Notes: generated by a model from the letters alone, not told the origin. A stretch of 64,000 nt of DNA from DSSM01 sp964484125 (GCA_964484125.1 CAZAEK010000002.1:62001-126000), one strand, 5' to 3'. Shown: positions 8,816-19,132, counted from the stretch's first letter. Translations and numbers: made by a program.

Positions 8816-11800
8816 TTGATTAATAAAGCTATAAAGGTATTTTTTATTTTCGGAGTTATTTTACTATCCGTAACCAGTTTGTTTGCTCAGGGAAGACGCG
8901 ACTTGAAATCAGGACGCAATTTCCAGTACAAAGGGAGCGACACTACAAAATTTTCGGGTAAAGATACTCTTTCGGTTATTGACTCTTCATTTATTTTTGT
9001 TGGCGATTCTCTAGCCACACAGAAATATTTTGCATATTCTCCAAAAACTCAATTGGGCTCCAAAGTTTTTGAAAGAAACTTACCTATGTTGCTTGATGAC
9101 GCTTCAGCTATAACAAGAGAGGTTTTATTTGATTCTACAGGTAAAGTAATTATCAGGCAAACATTAAGTGACCAGTTAATCCGTGCACCTTCGGTATTGT
9201 CCCTAAAAGATTATCTTTCAGAAAAAGATTCAGAACTAAGAAGAGAAATACTTAACCAGATTGTCAATGAAAAATTCAAAGGGGAAATTGCTGATGACCT
9301 CAGTAAACTTATTGAAAAGTTTACTGACATTACGATTCCACTGCCTTTTAAATCTGAAACTATATTCGGACCTCCGACTATAAATTTAAGAATCAATGGT
9401 ACAGTTGACCTTACTGCTTCATATCAGAGCATTACCAGCGACCAGCTAAATCTCAGCTTTAATACAGATCAGAAAAATATTAATTTCAAACAGGATTTGC
9501 AAATTACTGCAAAAGGTTCTGTGGGTGATAAATTAACAATTGATGCTGACTGGAATACACAAAGAACTTTTGAATTCGAAAATCAGCTCAGGATAAAATA
9601 CACAGGTTATGCGGATGAAGTTATACAGAAAATTGAAGCAGGTAATGTTTCTCTTGATACTAAATCAAGTCTTATTCAATCAACACAGGCACTTTTTGGG
9701 GTTAGAGGCGAATTCAAACTTGGTAAATTAACCCTTTCTACCGTCTTTTCTCAGAAAAAAAGTAAACAGGAAGAACAGGACTATAAGGGTGGTAATCTTC
9801 AACAGGATTTTACAATAAACGTATATGATTATTCTGATAACCACTACTTCATTGACACAATATATCGCTCAAGTTTCCTTGATAAAATGAACAGGACTGA
9901 CGGTCAGTATAAAGATTCTACTCTTGCTTATCAGATAAAAGATAAAGATATTGATTTTGAAGTATGGGTTCAGACTCAAACCGGTACAGGCAATAATAAA
10001 AGACAAATTATTGCAGTAACGATGTTGCAGGATACAATAACAGAAAATGGCTACAGAAAATATTTCGATAGTACAGCAGTACCCGGTTCAATTTTCATCG
10101 GAAGTTTCAGAAAACTTAATTCAAACGAATATTATATAGACCCGATTGCCGGATTCATAACCCTGAAGATTAGTATAAATCCAAATGACCATGTTGGTGT
10201 AACATATTCCACTCAGGGATTCGGTGGTATTCCGGGCAAAAAATTCGGATGGAGCAGTTCAGACAGAGGTCCAGAAGATACTCTTGTTATAAAAATGATA
10301 AAGACACAAAATCAGAATCCTAATACTGCTCCATTGGCGTGGAAACTAAAAATGAAAAATGTTTACCGTCTTCCTGTTTCAAAGATTATTAAAGACGATT
10401 TTTCCTTAAAGGTTGAATATAATAATGATAATAACTGGCAACCGAATTTACCTTCCGGACCAACAAAATCAATTTCGACGATGACAGGTATAGATAGATA
10501 TGACGATAATCTGAACTTAAACCCGGATAATAAATTCGATTACAGAACTTCATACACAATTTATCCGGAAACAGGAGATATTATTTTCCCATATTTAGAA
10601 CCTTTTTCTGAGGGTTTAAGGGAAAACGGAGTTGATTCATCATATCAGTTTAAAGGTCTTTACAATTCTCCAAAAAATGAGGCAAATACTCTTCCGTTAG
10701 CAGGAAGATACAGAATTTCGGGAAGTGCCAAGGGAGAAGCTGGAATATCAAATACTATCAACCTTGGCTTTAATGTTGTTCAGGGAAGTGTTAAGATAAG
10801 AATTGGACAACAGCAACTTATAGAAAATGTTGATTATTCAGTTGACTATTCCACTGGTACAGTAGTCATAAGAAATTCTGCTGCTTTGCTTTCAAAAGAT
10901 TTAAAAATAACCTATGAAACAAATGATTTGTTCTCTCTTGCTTCAAAAACATTAATCGGGGCAAGAGGTGATTACAAATTCAGTGAGAAAACAAATCTTG
11001 GATTTACTTTTGTTAATTTAAAACAGGAATCGCTGAATGATAAAGTCAGGATTGGAGAAGAACCTACAAATAATTCAATGTTCGGATTTGATTTTTCAAC
11101 AGAAGTCAAATCCAAAACTCTGACAAATCTGGTGAATCTGCTTCCTGGTTTTAATACCAAGGAAGAATCTGTATTCAACTTAAGAACCGAAGTAGCAGCT
11201 ATAACTCCTGACCCAAATACCAGAAAAAGTGCAATTCCTCAGGATAACGGAGAATCTATTGCCTATATTGACGATATGGAAGGAGCAAAAAAGATTATAT
11301 CAGTGCAGGGTACTTTTGCCTCATGGTCAGTTGCTTCACTCCCCGGGGATAGTTCTATAGCAATAGTTGATTCTGTTAAGCAATTTCACAGAGCAAAAAT
11401 GAATTGGTATAATATTCCAAGCGATATTGAAGTTAAACAGGTGTATCCAAACAGGGATGTTCAGGCAGGGCAGGACAGATTGACACCATTATATATAGAA
11501 TACAAGCCAGCCCGAAGGGGTACATTCAATATGGATTCTGTTAATTTTGCCTCAACTCAGTTAAACAAACGTTGGAACGGGATAATGAAATTTCTCAATA
11601 CTACTTCTACAGACCTGCTTAACGAGAATATAAACTTTATTGAATTTAATATGCGTATTGAAGCTCCGCAGGGTACAAATTTCAATAATGCAAAACTAAA
11701 AATTGACCTTGGGCAGATTTCAGAAGATGCTATTCCAAATAAAAAATTTAATACTGAGGATACTCTCGGAACAGGTAATCTTGATCCAAACTTCAATGTC

Positions 11801-14800
11801 GGGCTTGATATGATTAGAAATGATCAGGAAACTGCTTTGTTCAACCAGATTAACGGGACAAACTTCGGTGTATTTGATGCTTCATTAGATGACAACTATA
11901 CAGGTACAAGTACAATTATTCCTGATTTAATTAACGGTACAGAAAATAATCTCGATAAAGAAGGAGGTCAAAAACCTGATACAGAAGATTTAAACAGAAA
12001 TTCTACACTCGATACATATAATTCCTATTTTGAGTATGAGGTTTCTCTTGATACAACAAACAATTACAGAATTTCAGGAAGGGGAGCCCCAGGAAGCGGT
12101 TGGTATCAGTACAGAATACCCTTGAGTGAATTCTCAAAAATTATTGCCGGTTCTGTACAGCCTACATTTACTAATATTGAGTATATAAGGGTATGGGTTA
12201 CCGGAATTGATCAGGAAGTCAGACTTGCCTTTGTTGATTTTAATCTCGTTGGTAATCAGTGGTTCAAACCAAATAAAACAGATACAACTTATAATATTTC
12301 TGTAGTTTCAATTGAAGAAAATTCACAGATTTATCAGAGTCCTGTACCCGGTGATGTATTAAGACAAACTGTGAGAAATCAAAATTCACAAAACACAAAA
12401 TCCAATGAGGGTTCGCTTGCTATCTATGTAAGTAATCTTACAAATGGACAAAGGAAACTTGCAGTAAAAGATTACAAAACTCAAACTCTTGATGTATTTA
12501 ATTACAAGGCAATGAAACTTTTTGTAAATGGTGATCCGAGTTTTAATTATGTAAATGAATTTACTTATGATGCAGCAATGGTAATAAGGTTTGGTACAGA
12601 TTCAAATAATTTCTATGAATACAGAGCACCCATACATCCTGACATAAGACCCGGAAGTCCCTGGAACAGTCAGAATGAGGTAACAATTGTTTTTTCTGAT
12701 TTAACTTCATTAAAGGTATCAAGAGATTCGATTAATCAGGTTGTTGATAAACCTGTTCCAAACGGTCCGCCCGGTGCAATTTACAGGATTAAGGGAAATC
12801 CTTCATTAAGTGCAATCCGTGTATTTGAATTAGGTATTGAAAAGAATAAGACAGGTGTTAATTCTTCAATAACCGGGAGTGTATGGTTTAATGAGATGCG
12901 TGTAATTAATGTCAATGATGAAAATGGTTTTGCAATGAATATGAATGCATCGTTAAAACTTGCAGATTTCGCTAATTTTGCTTTTAATTTCTCTAAAACT
13001 GATCCTAACTTTCATACTATTGATACAAGAGCGGGCACACGAACAACAGGCCAGACCTGGGAATTCAGCGGAACTGTAAATGCTCATAAGATAATAAATA
13101 ACTTGCTCGCAAATGTTATTTCCACTGAATGGAAAGATTTTATTAATCTTCCTATAACTTTCAGACATAGTGAGAATTTTATTAATCCGAAATATTATCC
13201 GGGTACAGATATTGACCTCGATAATGCGACTCAGGAGAAATATAAACAGATTCTGCAACAAACTAATGATCCTGTTATTGCAGAAAAAATTTCCGGTAAC
13301 ATCCGTGGTGAAGCGCAAACACTAAACATAAGAGACGAATTCTCAATTATAGGTGCACAACTTAAAATTCCAAGTTCGAATTTCTTTGTTGATAAAATAG
13401 TAAATTCCTTAGTATTTAATTTTTCAGCTCAATCAGGATTTTACAGAGATATAACTTTTCAGACTAAAACAGATTTTACTTATAATGGAAGTCTATCTTT
13501 CAATACAGATTTCGGACTTGCCAAATCTTTAAATCTTGATATTAATAATATAATTAATCTTGGCGATGCATATAAAAATGCAAAGATTTATTTATTCTTT
13601 CCTTCTATTGCTTTAGTTCCGTTCTTTTCAGATAAGTTCTCTGCTACGGTAGATTTTACCAGGTCGCGAAACGAACAGAAACAAAGAGCTTTACTTCTTG
13701 ATGACCCGGTTGCAAGAATATTCAGAGCAAACAGAGGATTTAATTTTAATTGGAAATTTATTGAAGATTGGATTGTTGATATGACCGGAAATTATAATGT
13801 AAAAATTGGCAGTGATCTTACTGGATTTGAAACTAAAGCTGATAGTTTAAGAACACAGAAAACAGGTGGTGAAATTTTAAAGGATATTTTCTTCAACGAA
13901 AGTATGGTTAACTTTGGCAAAGATTTAGATTATCAACAGGCAGTTACTTTTAACCCGAAATTTAATCTTCCTTTCCTGGGAAAATTTTTTGATGTTAATC
14001 TGAATTATAACGTTACATACGGCTGGACAAATCCAAATGCAACTGCAAATATTGGTTTTAATGTAGGTTATGCAAATAATATAAACTCTACTGCTGTTTT
14101 TAAAATCAACGAGATTTTTAAATTATTTGAACCTGATAATAAAACCAATCCTTTCAAAAGTGGTCTTTCCGGGCAGAGTGGAAAAAATGATGGTAAAAAA
14201 ACAAATAAAGATGATCCTAAAACGGGTATAGGTGATATTTTTAAAATAATCAAAAGTTTTATCCCTGAGCAGGTTTCAATGACTTTTACTCAGACAAATG
14301 CAGTAGCTAATCCGGGTGTTAACGGAAGGCCTGGTTTTACAAATTTCTGGCTGCCATTTTTTACAGAACAAAAAAACGGTCCATCTCAATGGTATCAACT
14401 TGGATTCAAAAGAGACCCCGGTCCAAGAGTTCCCAATCTTCTTCTTACAGATGTTTATAATTTGAATAATGTTTTTAATTTTACTGCTACTATTAATCCT
14501 ATACTGCCTAATAACATAAGAGTAAATTTAAACTTCAAAGATCAGAGTGGCTTTAATAATGCTAATTCATATACTACCCGGGAAGATGGCAGCATAGAAC
14601 CGACAAACAGAACCAGTTCAACAACAAGTGCTCATTCAATATTTTTAGGTGGTTCTCCGGAAAGTTTAACATTTAATAAATCTTCTGTTCCAGAGGAAAA
14701 TATTGAAAATATTTCAAACGCATTTAAGAGTTCAATATCATCATTTCCGTTCCCTAACTGGTCGCTTACAATAACAGGTCTTGAAGCTTTTCCTCTCTTT

Positions 14801-15394
14801 GAAGAATTTGCACAAACTGTAACATTAGAAAATACATTTACTTCTGAATATAGCGAAGCTACATCACTTGATGCAAGGGGATTGAACTCCCCTGTAAGGC
14901 AGGAAGTATCTCAGGCATTTAATCCGTTAATTGGTCTAAACGTTACTTTCAAACAATTTCTCGGCGGTTCACTTAACGCTTCTTTTAGATATAATAAATC
15001 ATTGAAAAGTACTCTTACACCAGCTTCATCTCTTGTGCAGACTTTAAAAACTAATGATTTATCTATTACTGCTAATTTTGCAAAATCAGGTTTTGAAATT
15101 CCCTTTTTTGGACTCTCACTGAAGAATGATATTGCATTTGTTCTTTCTATAACAAGAAATAAAAACGAACCGGTTGACTATAGATATACTTCCGGTTCTA
15201 ATCCCGAAGTACTTACCGGAAATGGTTCTATAGTTACAACTATCAATCCGTCTATTCAGTATTCTATAAGCTCAAAAGTACAGATGCAGTTATTTTACAA
15301 GTATGTTAACACAGAACCTCTCGAAAAATCCGTAACAACTGTACCAAGGACATCAAAAGAAGGCGGTCTGAATATAAGAATATCAATTAATTAG
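8816..15394 (+). CDS. sprA: SprA, outer-membrane translocon of the type IX secretion system
   Basis: This 2192-residue protein is the giant SprA barrel that passes T9SS cargo through the outer membrane. A signal peptide ends at SLFAQ. The repeated GSVGDKLTIDADWNTQ, NVSLDTKSSLIQSTQALFGV and GKLTLSTVFSQKKSKQE segments and the later YIDDMEGAK are typical of SprA. The C-terminal half is a long series of beta strands ending in GGLNIRISIN. It is a little shorter than Flavobacterium SprA (about 2400 residues). The start is TTG at 8816: an in-frame TAA directly precedes it, and starting there gives a complete signal peptide. A PorQ/PorV-family protein (26242) and a T9SS cargo protein (42320) in the window agree with a working system. 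Its last eight bases overlap the end of the convergent BMP gene. Confidence 0.95.
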   Translation: MINKAIKVFFIFGVILLSVTSLFAQGRRDLKSGRNFQYKGSDTTKFSGKDTLSVIDSSFIFVGDSLATQKYFAYSPKTQLGSKVFERNLPMLLDDASAITREVLFDSTGKVIIRQTLSDQLIRAPSVLSLKDYLSEKDSELRREILNQIVNEKFKGEIADDLSKLIEKFTDITIPLPFKSETIFGPPTINLRINGTVDLTASYQSITSDQLNLSFNTDQKNINFKQDLQITAKGSVGDKLTIDADWNTQRTFEFENQLRIKYTGYADEVIQKIEAGNVSLDTKSSLIQSTQALFGVRGEFKLGKLTLSTVFSQKKSKQEEQDYKGGNLQQDFTINVYDYSDNHYFIDTIYRSSFLDKMNRTDGQYKDSTLAYQIKDKDIDFEVWVQTQTGTGNNKRQIIAVTMLQDTITENGYRKYFDSTAVPGSIFIGSFRKLNSNEYYIDPIAGFITLKISINPNDHVGVTYSTQGFGGIPGKKFGWSSSDRGPEDTLVIKMIKTQNQNPNTAPLAWKLKMKNVYRLPVSKIIKDDFSLKVEYNNDNNWQPNLPSGPTKSISTMTGIDRYDDNLNLNPDNKFDYRTSYTIYPETGDIIFPYLEPFSEGLRENGVDSSYQFKGLYNSPKNEANTLPLAGRYRISGSAKGEAGISNTINLGFNVVQGSVKIRIGQQQLIENVDYSVDYSTGTVVIRNSAALLSKDLKITYETNDLFSLASKTLIGARGDYKFSEKTNLGFTFVNLKQESLNDKVRIGEEPTNNSMFGFDFSTEVKSKTLTNLVNLLPGFNTKEESVFNLRTEVAAITPDPNTRKSAIPQDNGESIAYIDDMEGAKKIISVQGTFASWSVASLPGDSSIAIVDSVKQFHRAKMNWYNIPSDIEVKQVYPNRDVQAGQDRLTPLYIEYKPARRGTFNMDSVNFASTQLNKRWNGIMKFLNTTSTDLLNENINFIEFNMRIEAPQGTNFNNAKLKIDLGQISEDAIPNKKFNTEDTLGTGNLDPNFNVGLDMIRNDQETALFNQINGTNFGVFDASLDDNYTGTSTIIPDLINGTENNLDKEGGQKPDTEDLNRNSTLDTYNSYFEYEVSLDTTNNYRISGRGAPGSGWYQYRIPLSEFSKIIAGSVQPTFTNIEYIRVWVTGIDQEVRLAFVDFNLVGNQWFKPNKTDTTYNISVVSIEENSQIYQSPVPGDVLRQTVRNQNSQNTKSNEGSLAIYVSNLTNGQRKLAVKDYKTQTLDVFNYKAMKLFVNGDPSFNYVNEFTYDAAMVIRFGTDSNNFYEYRAPIHPDIRPGSPWNSQNEVTIVFSDLTSLKVSRDSINQVVDKPVPNGPPGAIYRIKGNPSLSAIRVFELGIEKNKTGVNSSITGSVWFNEMRVINVNDENGFAMNMNASLKLADFANFAFNFSKTDPNFHTIDTRAGTRTTGQTWEFSGTVNAHKIINNLLANVISTEWKDFINLPITFRHSENFINPKYYPGTDIDLDNATQEKYKQILQQTNDPVIAEKISGNIRGEAQTLNIRDEFSIIGAQLKIPSSNFFVDKIVNSLVFNFSAQSGFYRDITFQTKTDFTYNGSLSFNTDFGLAKSLNLDINNIINLGDAYKNAKIYLFFPSIALVPFFSDKFSATVDFTRSRNEQKQRALLLDDPVARIFRANRGFNFNWKFIEDWIVDMTGNYNVKIGSDLTGFETKADSLRTQKTGGEILKDIFFNESMVNFGKDLDYQQAVTFNPKFNLPFLGKFFDVNLNYNVTYGWTNPNATANIGFNVGYANNINSTAVFKINEIFKLFEPDNKTNPFKSGLSGQSGKNDGKKTNKDDPKTGIGDIFKIIKSFIPEQVSMTFTQTNAVANPGVNGRPGFTNFWLPFFTEQKNGPSQWYQLGFKRDPGPRVPNLLLTDVYNLNNVFNFTATINPILPNNIRVNLNFKDQSGFNNANSYTTREDGSIEPTNRTSSTTSAHSIFLGGSPESLTFNKSSVPEENIENISNAFKSSISSFPFPNWSLTITGLEAFPLFEEFAQTVTLENTFTSEYSEATSLDARGLNSPVRQEVSQAFNPLIGLNVTFKQFLGGSLNASFRYNKSLKSTLTPASSLVQTLKTNDLSITANFAKSGFEIPFFGLSLKNDIAFVLSITRNKNEPVDYRYTSGSNPEVLTGNGSIVTTINPSIQYSISSKVQMQLFYKYVNTEPLEKSVTTVPRTSKEGGLNIRISIN

Positions 15395-16403
15395 AAGGTA
15401 TTATTATTTCTCCTTTAATAAGTTTTTGTCTTATCTCTTCAGCTTTTTTGTAAATTTCTTCTGTTATAAGGTTTTTATTATTATTATCGTATATATAATC
15501 AACTCCTTTATCTGACAAACCAAATGTCTTTATGCCACTTTTAAAATTATTTTCTTTAAATTCTTTAACTGTAATATAAACTACTTCGTCAACTTTTTTA
15601 ACCATTGATGTAAGTACGAAGCCCGGGGCTTCGCTATACTGGTCAAGATCAACTCCTATAGCATACTTTTTCTTTTCTTTTGCCGCTTCAAATACTCCAA
15701 TCCCCGAGAGACCTGATGCATGATAAACTACATCAGCACCATTCTGATACTGAGTAAGTGCAATTTCCTTTCCCTTGCTTGGATTTTTAAATCCTTCGCC
15801 GGTAACACCTACATAACCTGATAAAATATTAATATCATTTTTTATATATTTAGCTCCTTCTATGTAACCCCTTTCAAATTTCTTAATTAATGACGATTCC
15901 ATACCGCCAACAAAACCTATTTTACCTGTTTTGGAAAACATTGCAGCAATTGCCCCAACAAGGAAAGAACCTTCATCTTCTTTGAATTCCAGTGCTATTA
16001 AATTAGCAGGAACTGGTATATCAGGATTAATGGAATAATCAATACATGCAAATTTTTTATCCGGGAAGTCATTTGCTATCTTTGTAATATCATCTGTAAA
16101 GATAAAACCAACTCCAAATATTAATCCGATTTCCGGCTTTGCCGCAAGTTTTCTTAAGGCAGATTCTCTGTCTGAACCGTCTCCCGGATCTATAATTTCG
16201 AAATCAATTCCAAATTCACTCTTTGCCTTTTCGAGCCCTTTATAAGCTGCGTCGTTAAATGATTTGTCACCCCGACCGCCAACGTCAAATACCAAACCTA
16301 CTTTTATGGGTTGGGAACTGTTGTTTTTTATTTCATTATTTTTCCCGCAGGAAAAAAACATAAAACCAAGTGCAAAAAAGTAAATGAAAATTTTTTTATT
16401 CAT
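15387..16403 (-). CDS. BMP-family substrate-binding lipoprotein (probable nucleoside binding)
   Basis: A 338-residue lipoprotein with lipobox FFSC (Cys19), then a periplasmic binding protein of the basic-membrane-protein/PnrA family. Recognisable blocks are VGLVFDVGGRGDKSFND, PEIGLIFGVGFIFTDD, GKIGFVGGMESSLIKKFERG and GADVVYHASGLSGIGVFEA, followed by YAIGVDLDQ. Family members bind purine nucleosides for an ABC importer. The next genes upstream on the same strand are thymidine kinase and cytidine deaminase, which supports a nucleoside-uptake and salvage role. No ABC permease or ATPase gene lies beside it, which is unusual for this family. Confidence 0.88.
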   Translation of the reverse strand: MNKKIFIYFFALGFMFFSCGKNNEIKNNSSQPIKVGLVFDVGGRGDKSFNDAAYKGLEKAKSEFGIDFEIIDPGDGSDRESALRKLAAKPEIGLIFGVGFIFTDDITKIANDFPDKKFACIDYSINPDIPVPANLIALEFKEDEGSFLVGAIAAMFSKTGKIGFVGGMESSLIKKFERGYIEGAKYIKNDINILSGYVGVTGEGFKNPSKGKEIALTQYQNGADVVYHASGLSGIGVFEAAKEKKKYAIGVDLDQYSEAPGFVLTSMVKKVDEVVYITVKEFKENNFKSGIKTFGLSDKGVDYIYDNNNKNLITEEIYKKAEEIRQKLIKGEIIIPSN

Positions 16404-16421
16404 AATATTTTTTTAATTTAG

Positions 16422-17006
16422 TTATTCAATTATTGTATGATGAAGTCTGCATCTGGCTTCGTAGAGATCTTTCCCTCCAACTAAAACTCTTTCGCTTTCT
16501 GCAGATACTCTCTGAGTTCTGTTTGCCGGAGCACCGCATATTACACATACAGCAAGAGTTTTTGTAATGTATTCAGCTACTGCTAAAAGTTGAGGCATCG
16601 GTTCAAATGGTTTTGCTTTGTAATCCTGGTCAAGTCCTGCTACAATAACCCTTTTGCCGGAATCAGCGAGCATCTGACATATCTCAACAAGCTCATTACC
16701 AAAGAACTGAGCTTCATCTATTCCGATTACTTCATAGTCGAAACATTTATCGGGAATTTCTGAAGCGTTCTCAACCATTTCAGATGGGAAAGACTGTTCG
16801 CTGTGTGAAACAATTGAAGTTTCACTGTACCTGTCGTCAATTTTCGGCTTAAATACCTTTACTCTCTGTTTTGCTATCTGAGCTCTCCTTATTCTCCGGA
16901 TAAGCTCTTCTGTTTTCCCTGAAAACATACTTCCTGCAATTACTTCAATATGTCCTGATTTTTTGTAAGTTCTGATTTGCAGGCTTTCATTCATTCCGTA
17001 ATTCAT
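16422..17006 (-). CDS. tdk: Thymidine kinase
   Basis: A 194-residue type II thymidine kinase, which phosphorylates thymidine with ATP in the cytoplasm. The P-loop is GSMFSGKT at residues 25-32. The Walker B/DEAQ motif is VIGIDEAQFF. The lasso and zinc region has CVICGAPANRTQR and a final CRLHH, giving the expected zinc-binding Cys/His set. It sits 8 bases after cytidine deaminase and 18 bases before the BMP lipoprotein gene on the minus strand, a likely three-gene pyrimidine/nucleoside salvage operon. MNYGMNESLQ offers a second Met at residue 5 that could be the true start. Confidence 0.96.
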   Translation of the reverse strand: MNYGMNESLQIRTYKKSGHIEVIAGSMFSGKTEELIRRIRRAQIAKQRVKVFKPKIDDRYSETSIVSHSEQSFPSEMVENASEIPDKCFDYEVIGIDEAQFFGNELVEICQMLADSGKRVIVAGLDQDYKAKPFEPMPQLLAVAEYITKTLAVCVICGAPANRTQRVSAESERVLVGGKDLYEARCRLHHTIIE

Positions 17007-17014
17007 TTCTTCTG

Positions 17015-17404
17015 TTAAATTGAAAAGTTATTAGGTAATAATTCTTTAATTTTAAATGTTTTGTATTCCTTTTCTGATTTTATTAAAATTACTGTAAGTT
17101 CTTCTGCGAATTCAATCATAAACTGTCTGCATGCACCACAAGGGAAAACATATTTCCCCTGATTTGATGAAATCGCAATTGCTTCGAAGTTTAATTCTCC
17201 TTCGGTTATGGCTTTTGAAAATGCGGCTCTTTCTGCACAAATTGTCAATGAAAAAGAGGCACATTCTATGTTAGAACCTTTATAAATTTTTCCATTACTG
17301 CATAAAACTGCAGCACCAATATGAATTCCCGAATAAGGTGCATAGGAATTTTCTCTGGATTTAAGAGATGCTTTAATTAGTTTTAAAGTTATTTCAGTAT
17401 TCAA
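17015..17404 (-). CDS. cdd: Cytidine deaminase
   Basis: A compact 129-residue homotetrameric-type cytidine deaminase that converts cytidine and deoxycytidine to uridine forms. The active-site motif CAERAA holds zinc ligand Cys56 and catalytic Glu58. The second motif PCGACRQ holds Cys89 and Cys92. The N-terminal SRENSYAPYSGIHIGAAV is typical. It is the first gene of the cdd-tdk-BMP run, and the products act in sequence on imported nucleosides. Confidence 0.96.
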   Translation of the reverse strand: MNTEITLKLIKASLKSRENSYAPYSGIHIGAAVLCSNGKIYKGSNIECASFSLTICAERAAFSKAITEGELNFEAIAISSNQGKYVFPCGACRQFMIEFAEELTVILIKSEKEYKTFKIKELLPNNFSI

Positions 17405-17480
17405 AATTAATTTTTAATTCTCATTTGATAATTTATAAATTTCTCGGTAAATTATCAAATCTTAAATTGATCAATCTTTT

Positions 17481-18629
17481 TTGAAGAGAAGAAAAATTTT
17501 TCGTATATTAGACAGGTATATTGGGATTCCAATAGTTGTGTTGTTAAGGTTGTTAAATTTTAATTTTTCAAAAAAACTTCCTGAGAAAACAAAAAAAATA
17601 ATTTTTGTTAAATTTGCCGCAGTAGGGGATATAGTTCTTTTGATACCAACCTTAAAATTGTTTAAAAAAAAATTCCCTGATGCTGAGATAGATTTTTTAT
17701 GCACGAATATTAATTCAGGGATTATAAAAACCATTCCATTCCTTGATAATGTTATTGTATGCAAGGTATATGATTTTATAAAAAATCCATTTTATTTCCT
17801 GAACTTTGTTAAAATGTTGAGAAAAAAACAATATGATTTACTGATAGATGCGGAACAATGGGCAAGGATTGATGCAATAATTTCTTTTTTTATTAAAAAA
17901 AAGTTTTCGATTGGGTTTAAAACAAAAAAACAATTCAGACATTATAATTATTCTGTCTCAGTTGATCATTCAAGATATAATCATGAATCTGAAAATTTTT
18001 TAAATTTACTGAAGCCGCTTGGTATTGTAGCACAGGAATCAGATAAAATTCCTGAGTTTTATCTGACTGATGATGATATAGAATTTGCCGAAAAATATTG
18101 GGAAGAAAAAGGATTGAAAAATCAAAAAATTATATGCTTTCAGCCAGGTTGCGGAACAGGGAGTTTTGCAAGGGAATGGAAAGAAGAAAATTACGCAGCA
18201 TTGGGGAGAAAAATTCTAGAATATGACCCGGGAATAAGGTTTTTTGTAATGGGAACCGAAAATGACTTTGAAAAATGCCAAAAAATTGTTTATGGAATCG
18301 GTAAAAACTCAGAAAACCTTGCAGGGAAATTCAGCATGGGAAAAGATCTGGCAATTATAAGAAAAACAGAACTACTTGTTTGCAGCAATACCGGAATACT
18401 TCACATGGCAGCAGCAATAGGAATTAAGACAATTGGTTTACATGGCCCGAATAATCCGAAACAGTGGGGAGCATATTCTGAAAAAGCAGAAGTGATTTTA
18501 AGCGATATATTTTGTAGTCCTTGCTTGTATCTTGGACATGAATATGGGTGCATTACTCCGGTATGTATGCCACGCATAAAAGTAGAGGATGTCTATCTCA
18601 AAGTACGCGAAATTCTTGATAAGGGGTAG
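17481..18629 (+). CDS. Glycosyltransferase family 9 (heptosyltransferase-like)
   Basis: A 382-residue GT-B enzyme of the ADP-heptose:LPS heptosyltransferase family, expected at the inner face of the cytoplasmic membrane. The N-terminal domain has IIFVKFAAVGDIVLLIPTL. The C-terminal nucleotide-sugar domain has FQPGCGTGSFAREW and VCSNTGILHMAAAIGIKTIGLHGP. The Cys-rich end (IFCSPCLYL ... GCITPVCM) is typical of the family. The start is TTG at 17481, giving a basic, hydrophobic N-terminus (LKRRKIFRILDRYIGIPIVVLL) that may associate with the membrane. Acceptor and donor are not known. It opens the long plus-strand housekeeping run. Confidence 0.88.
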   Translation: MKRRKIFRILDRYIGIPIVVLLRLLNFNFSKKLPEKTKKIIFVKFAAVGDIVLLIPTLKLFKKKFPDAEIDFLCTNINSGIIKTIPFLDNVIVCKVYDFIKNPFYFLNFVKMLRKKQYDLLIDAEQWARIDAIISFFIKKKFSIGFKTKKQFRHYNYSVSVDHSRYNHESENFLNLLKPLGIVAQESDKIPEFYLTDDDIEFAEKYWEEKGLKNQKIICFQPGCGTGSFAREWKEENYAALGRKILEYDPGIRFFVMGTENDFEKCQKIVYGIGKNSENLAGKFSMGKDLAIIRKTELLVCSNTGILHMAAAIGIKTIGLHGPNNPKQWGAYSEKAEVILSDIFCSPCLYLGHEYGCITPVCMPRIKVEDVYLKVREILDKG

Positions 18630-18663
18630 TATTTTATACGTACATTGGATATTTTAATTTCAA

Positions 18664-18694
18664 TTGAATAATGTAAGATTTTTCGTTATCTTTA
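18664..18694 (+). promoter_or_regulatory. Candidate Bacteroidota-type promoter of gcvH
   Basis: A TTG at 18664-18666 is followed after 20 bases by TATCTTTA at 18687-18694. This matches the Bacteroidota housekeeping sigma pattern (TTG, about 19-21 bases, TAnnTTTG) with one mismatch in the -7 box. It lies about 30 bases upstream of the gcvH ATG, in the 95-base gap after the glycosyltransferase gene. This rests on sequence match only. Confidence 0.4.
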
Positions 18695-18724
18695 CAGTTT
18701 ATAAATTTAAAAAACTTTACGGAA

Positions 18725-19108
18725 ATGAAAATACCTGAAGACTTTAAGTACACTAAAGACCATGAGTATTTTAAGCTCGATGGAAATGTCGGAATTGTTG
18801 GAATTACAGATTATGCCCAAAGTGAATTAGGTGATATTATTTTTGTTGATATTACTGCTGAAATCGGAGCAGAAGTTAAGCAAGGCGAATCACTCGGTTC
18901 AATTGAAGCGGTAAAGACCGTGTCCGAAGTTTTCAGCCCTGTTTCTGGAAAATTATTGGAAATTAATACTGCAATCAACGATAATTCCTCAGTAGTAAAC
19001 GAAGATCCTTATGGTAAAGGTTGGCTTTTAAAAATTGAACCATCAAATATGGATGAAGTTAATAATCTCCTTGACAGTAAGGCATACGCAGAGCTAACAG
19101 GAGCCTAA
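18725..19108 (+). CDS. gcvH: Glycine cleavage system H protein
   Basis: A 127-residue lipoyl carrier that shuttles the aminomethyl group between the P, T and L proteins of glycine cleavage. The lipoylated lysine is Lys64 in GSIEAVKTVSEV. N-terminal YTKDHEYFKL and C-terminal GKGWLLKIEPSN are standard. No gcvT or gcvP lies nearby, so gcvH is separated from its partners here. It is followed 24 bases later by the DUF177 gene. Confidence 0.97.
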   Translation: MKIPEDFKYTKDHEYFKLDGNVGIVGITDYAQSELGDIIFVDITAEIGAEVKQGESLGSIEAVKTVSEVFSPVSGKLLEINTAINDNSSVVNEDPYGKGWLLKIEPSNMDEVNNLLDSKAYAELTGA

Positions 19109-19132
19109 TTTTTATATTTTTTTTTTCGGGTA

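Noticed and set aside
12953..13318. 121-codon open frame antisense to sprA
   Set aside because: It lies wholly inside sprA on the other strand, has no family motif or secretion signal, and its composition is what the complement of beta-barrel codons gives.
17471..17764. 97-codon antisense frame over the start of the GT9 gene
   Set aside because: The plus-strand frame has clear heptosyltransferase motifs. The antisense frame has none.
18630..18724. Glycine riboswitch before gcvH
   Set aside because: The 95-base gap is AT-rich and has neither paired aptamer cores nor a terminator stem.
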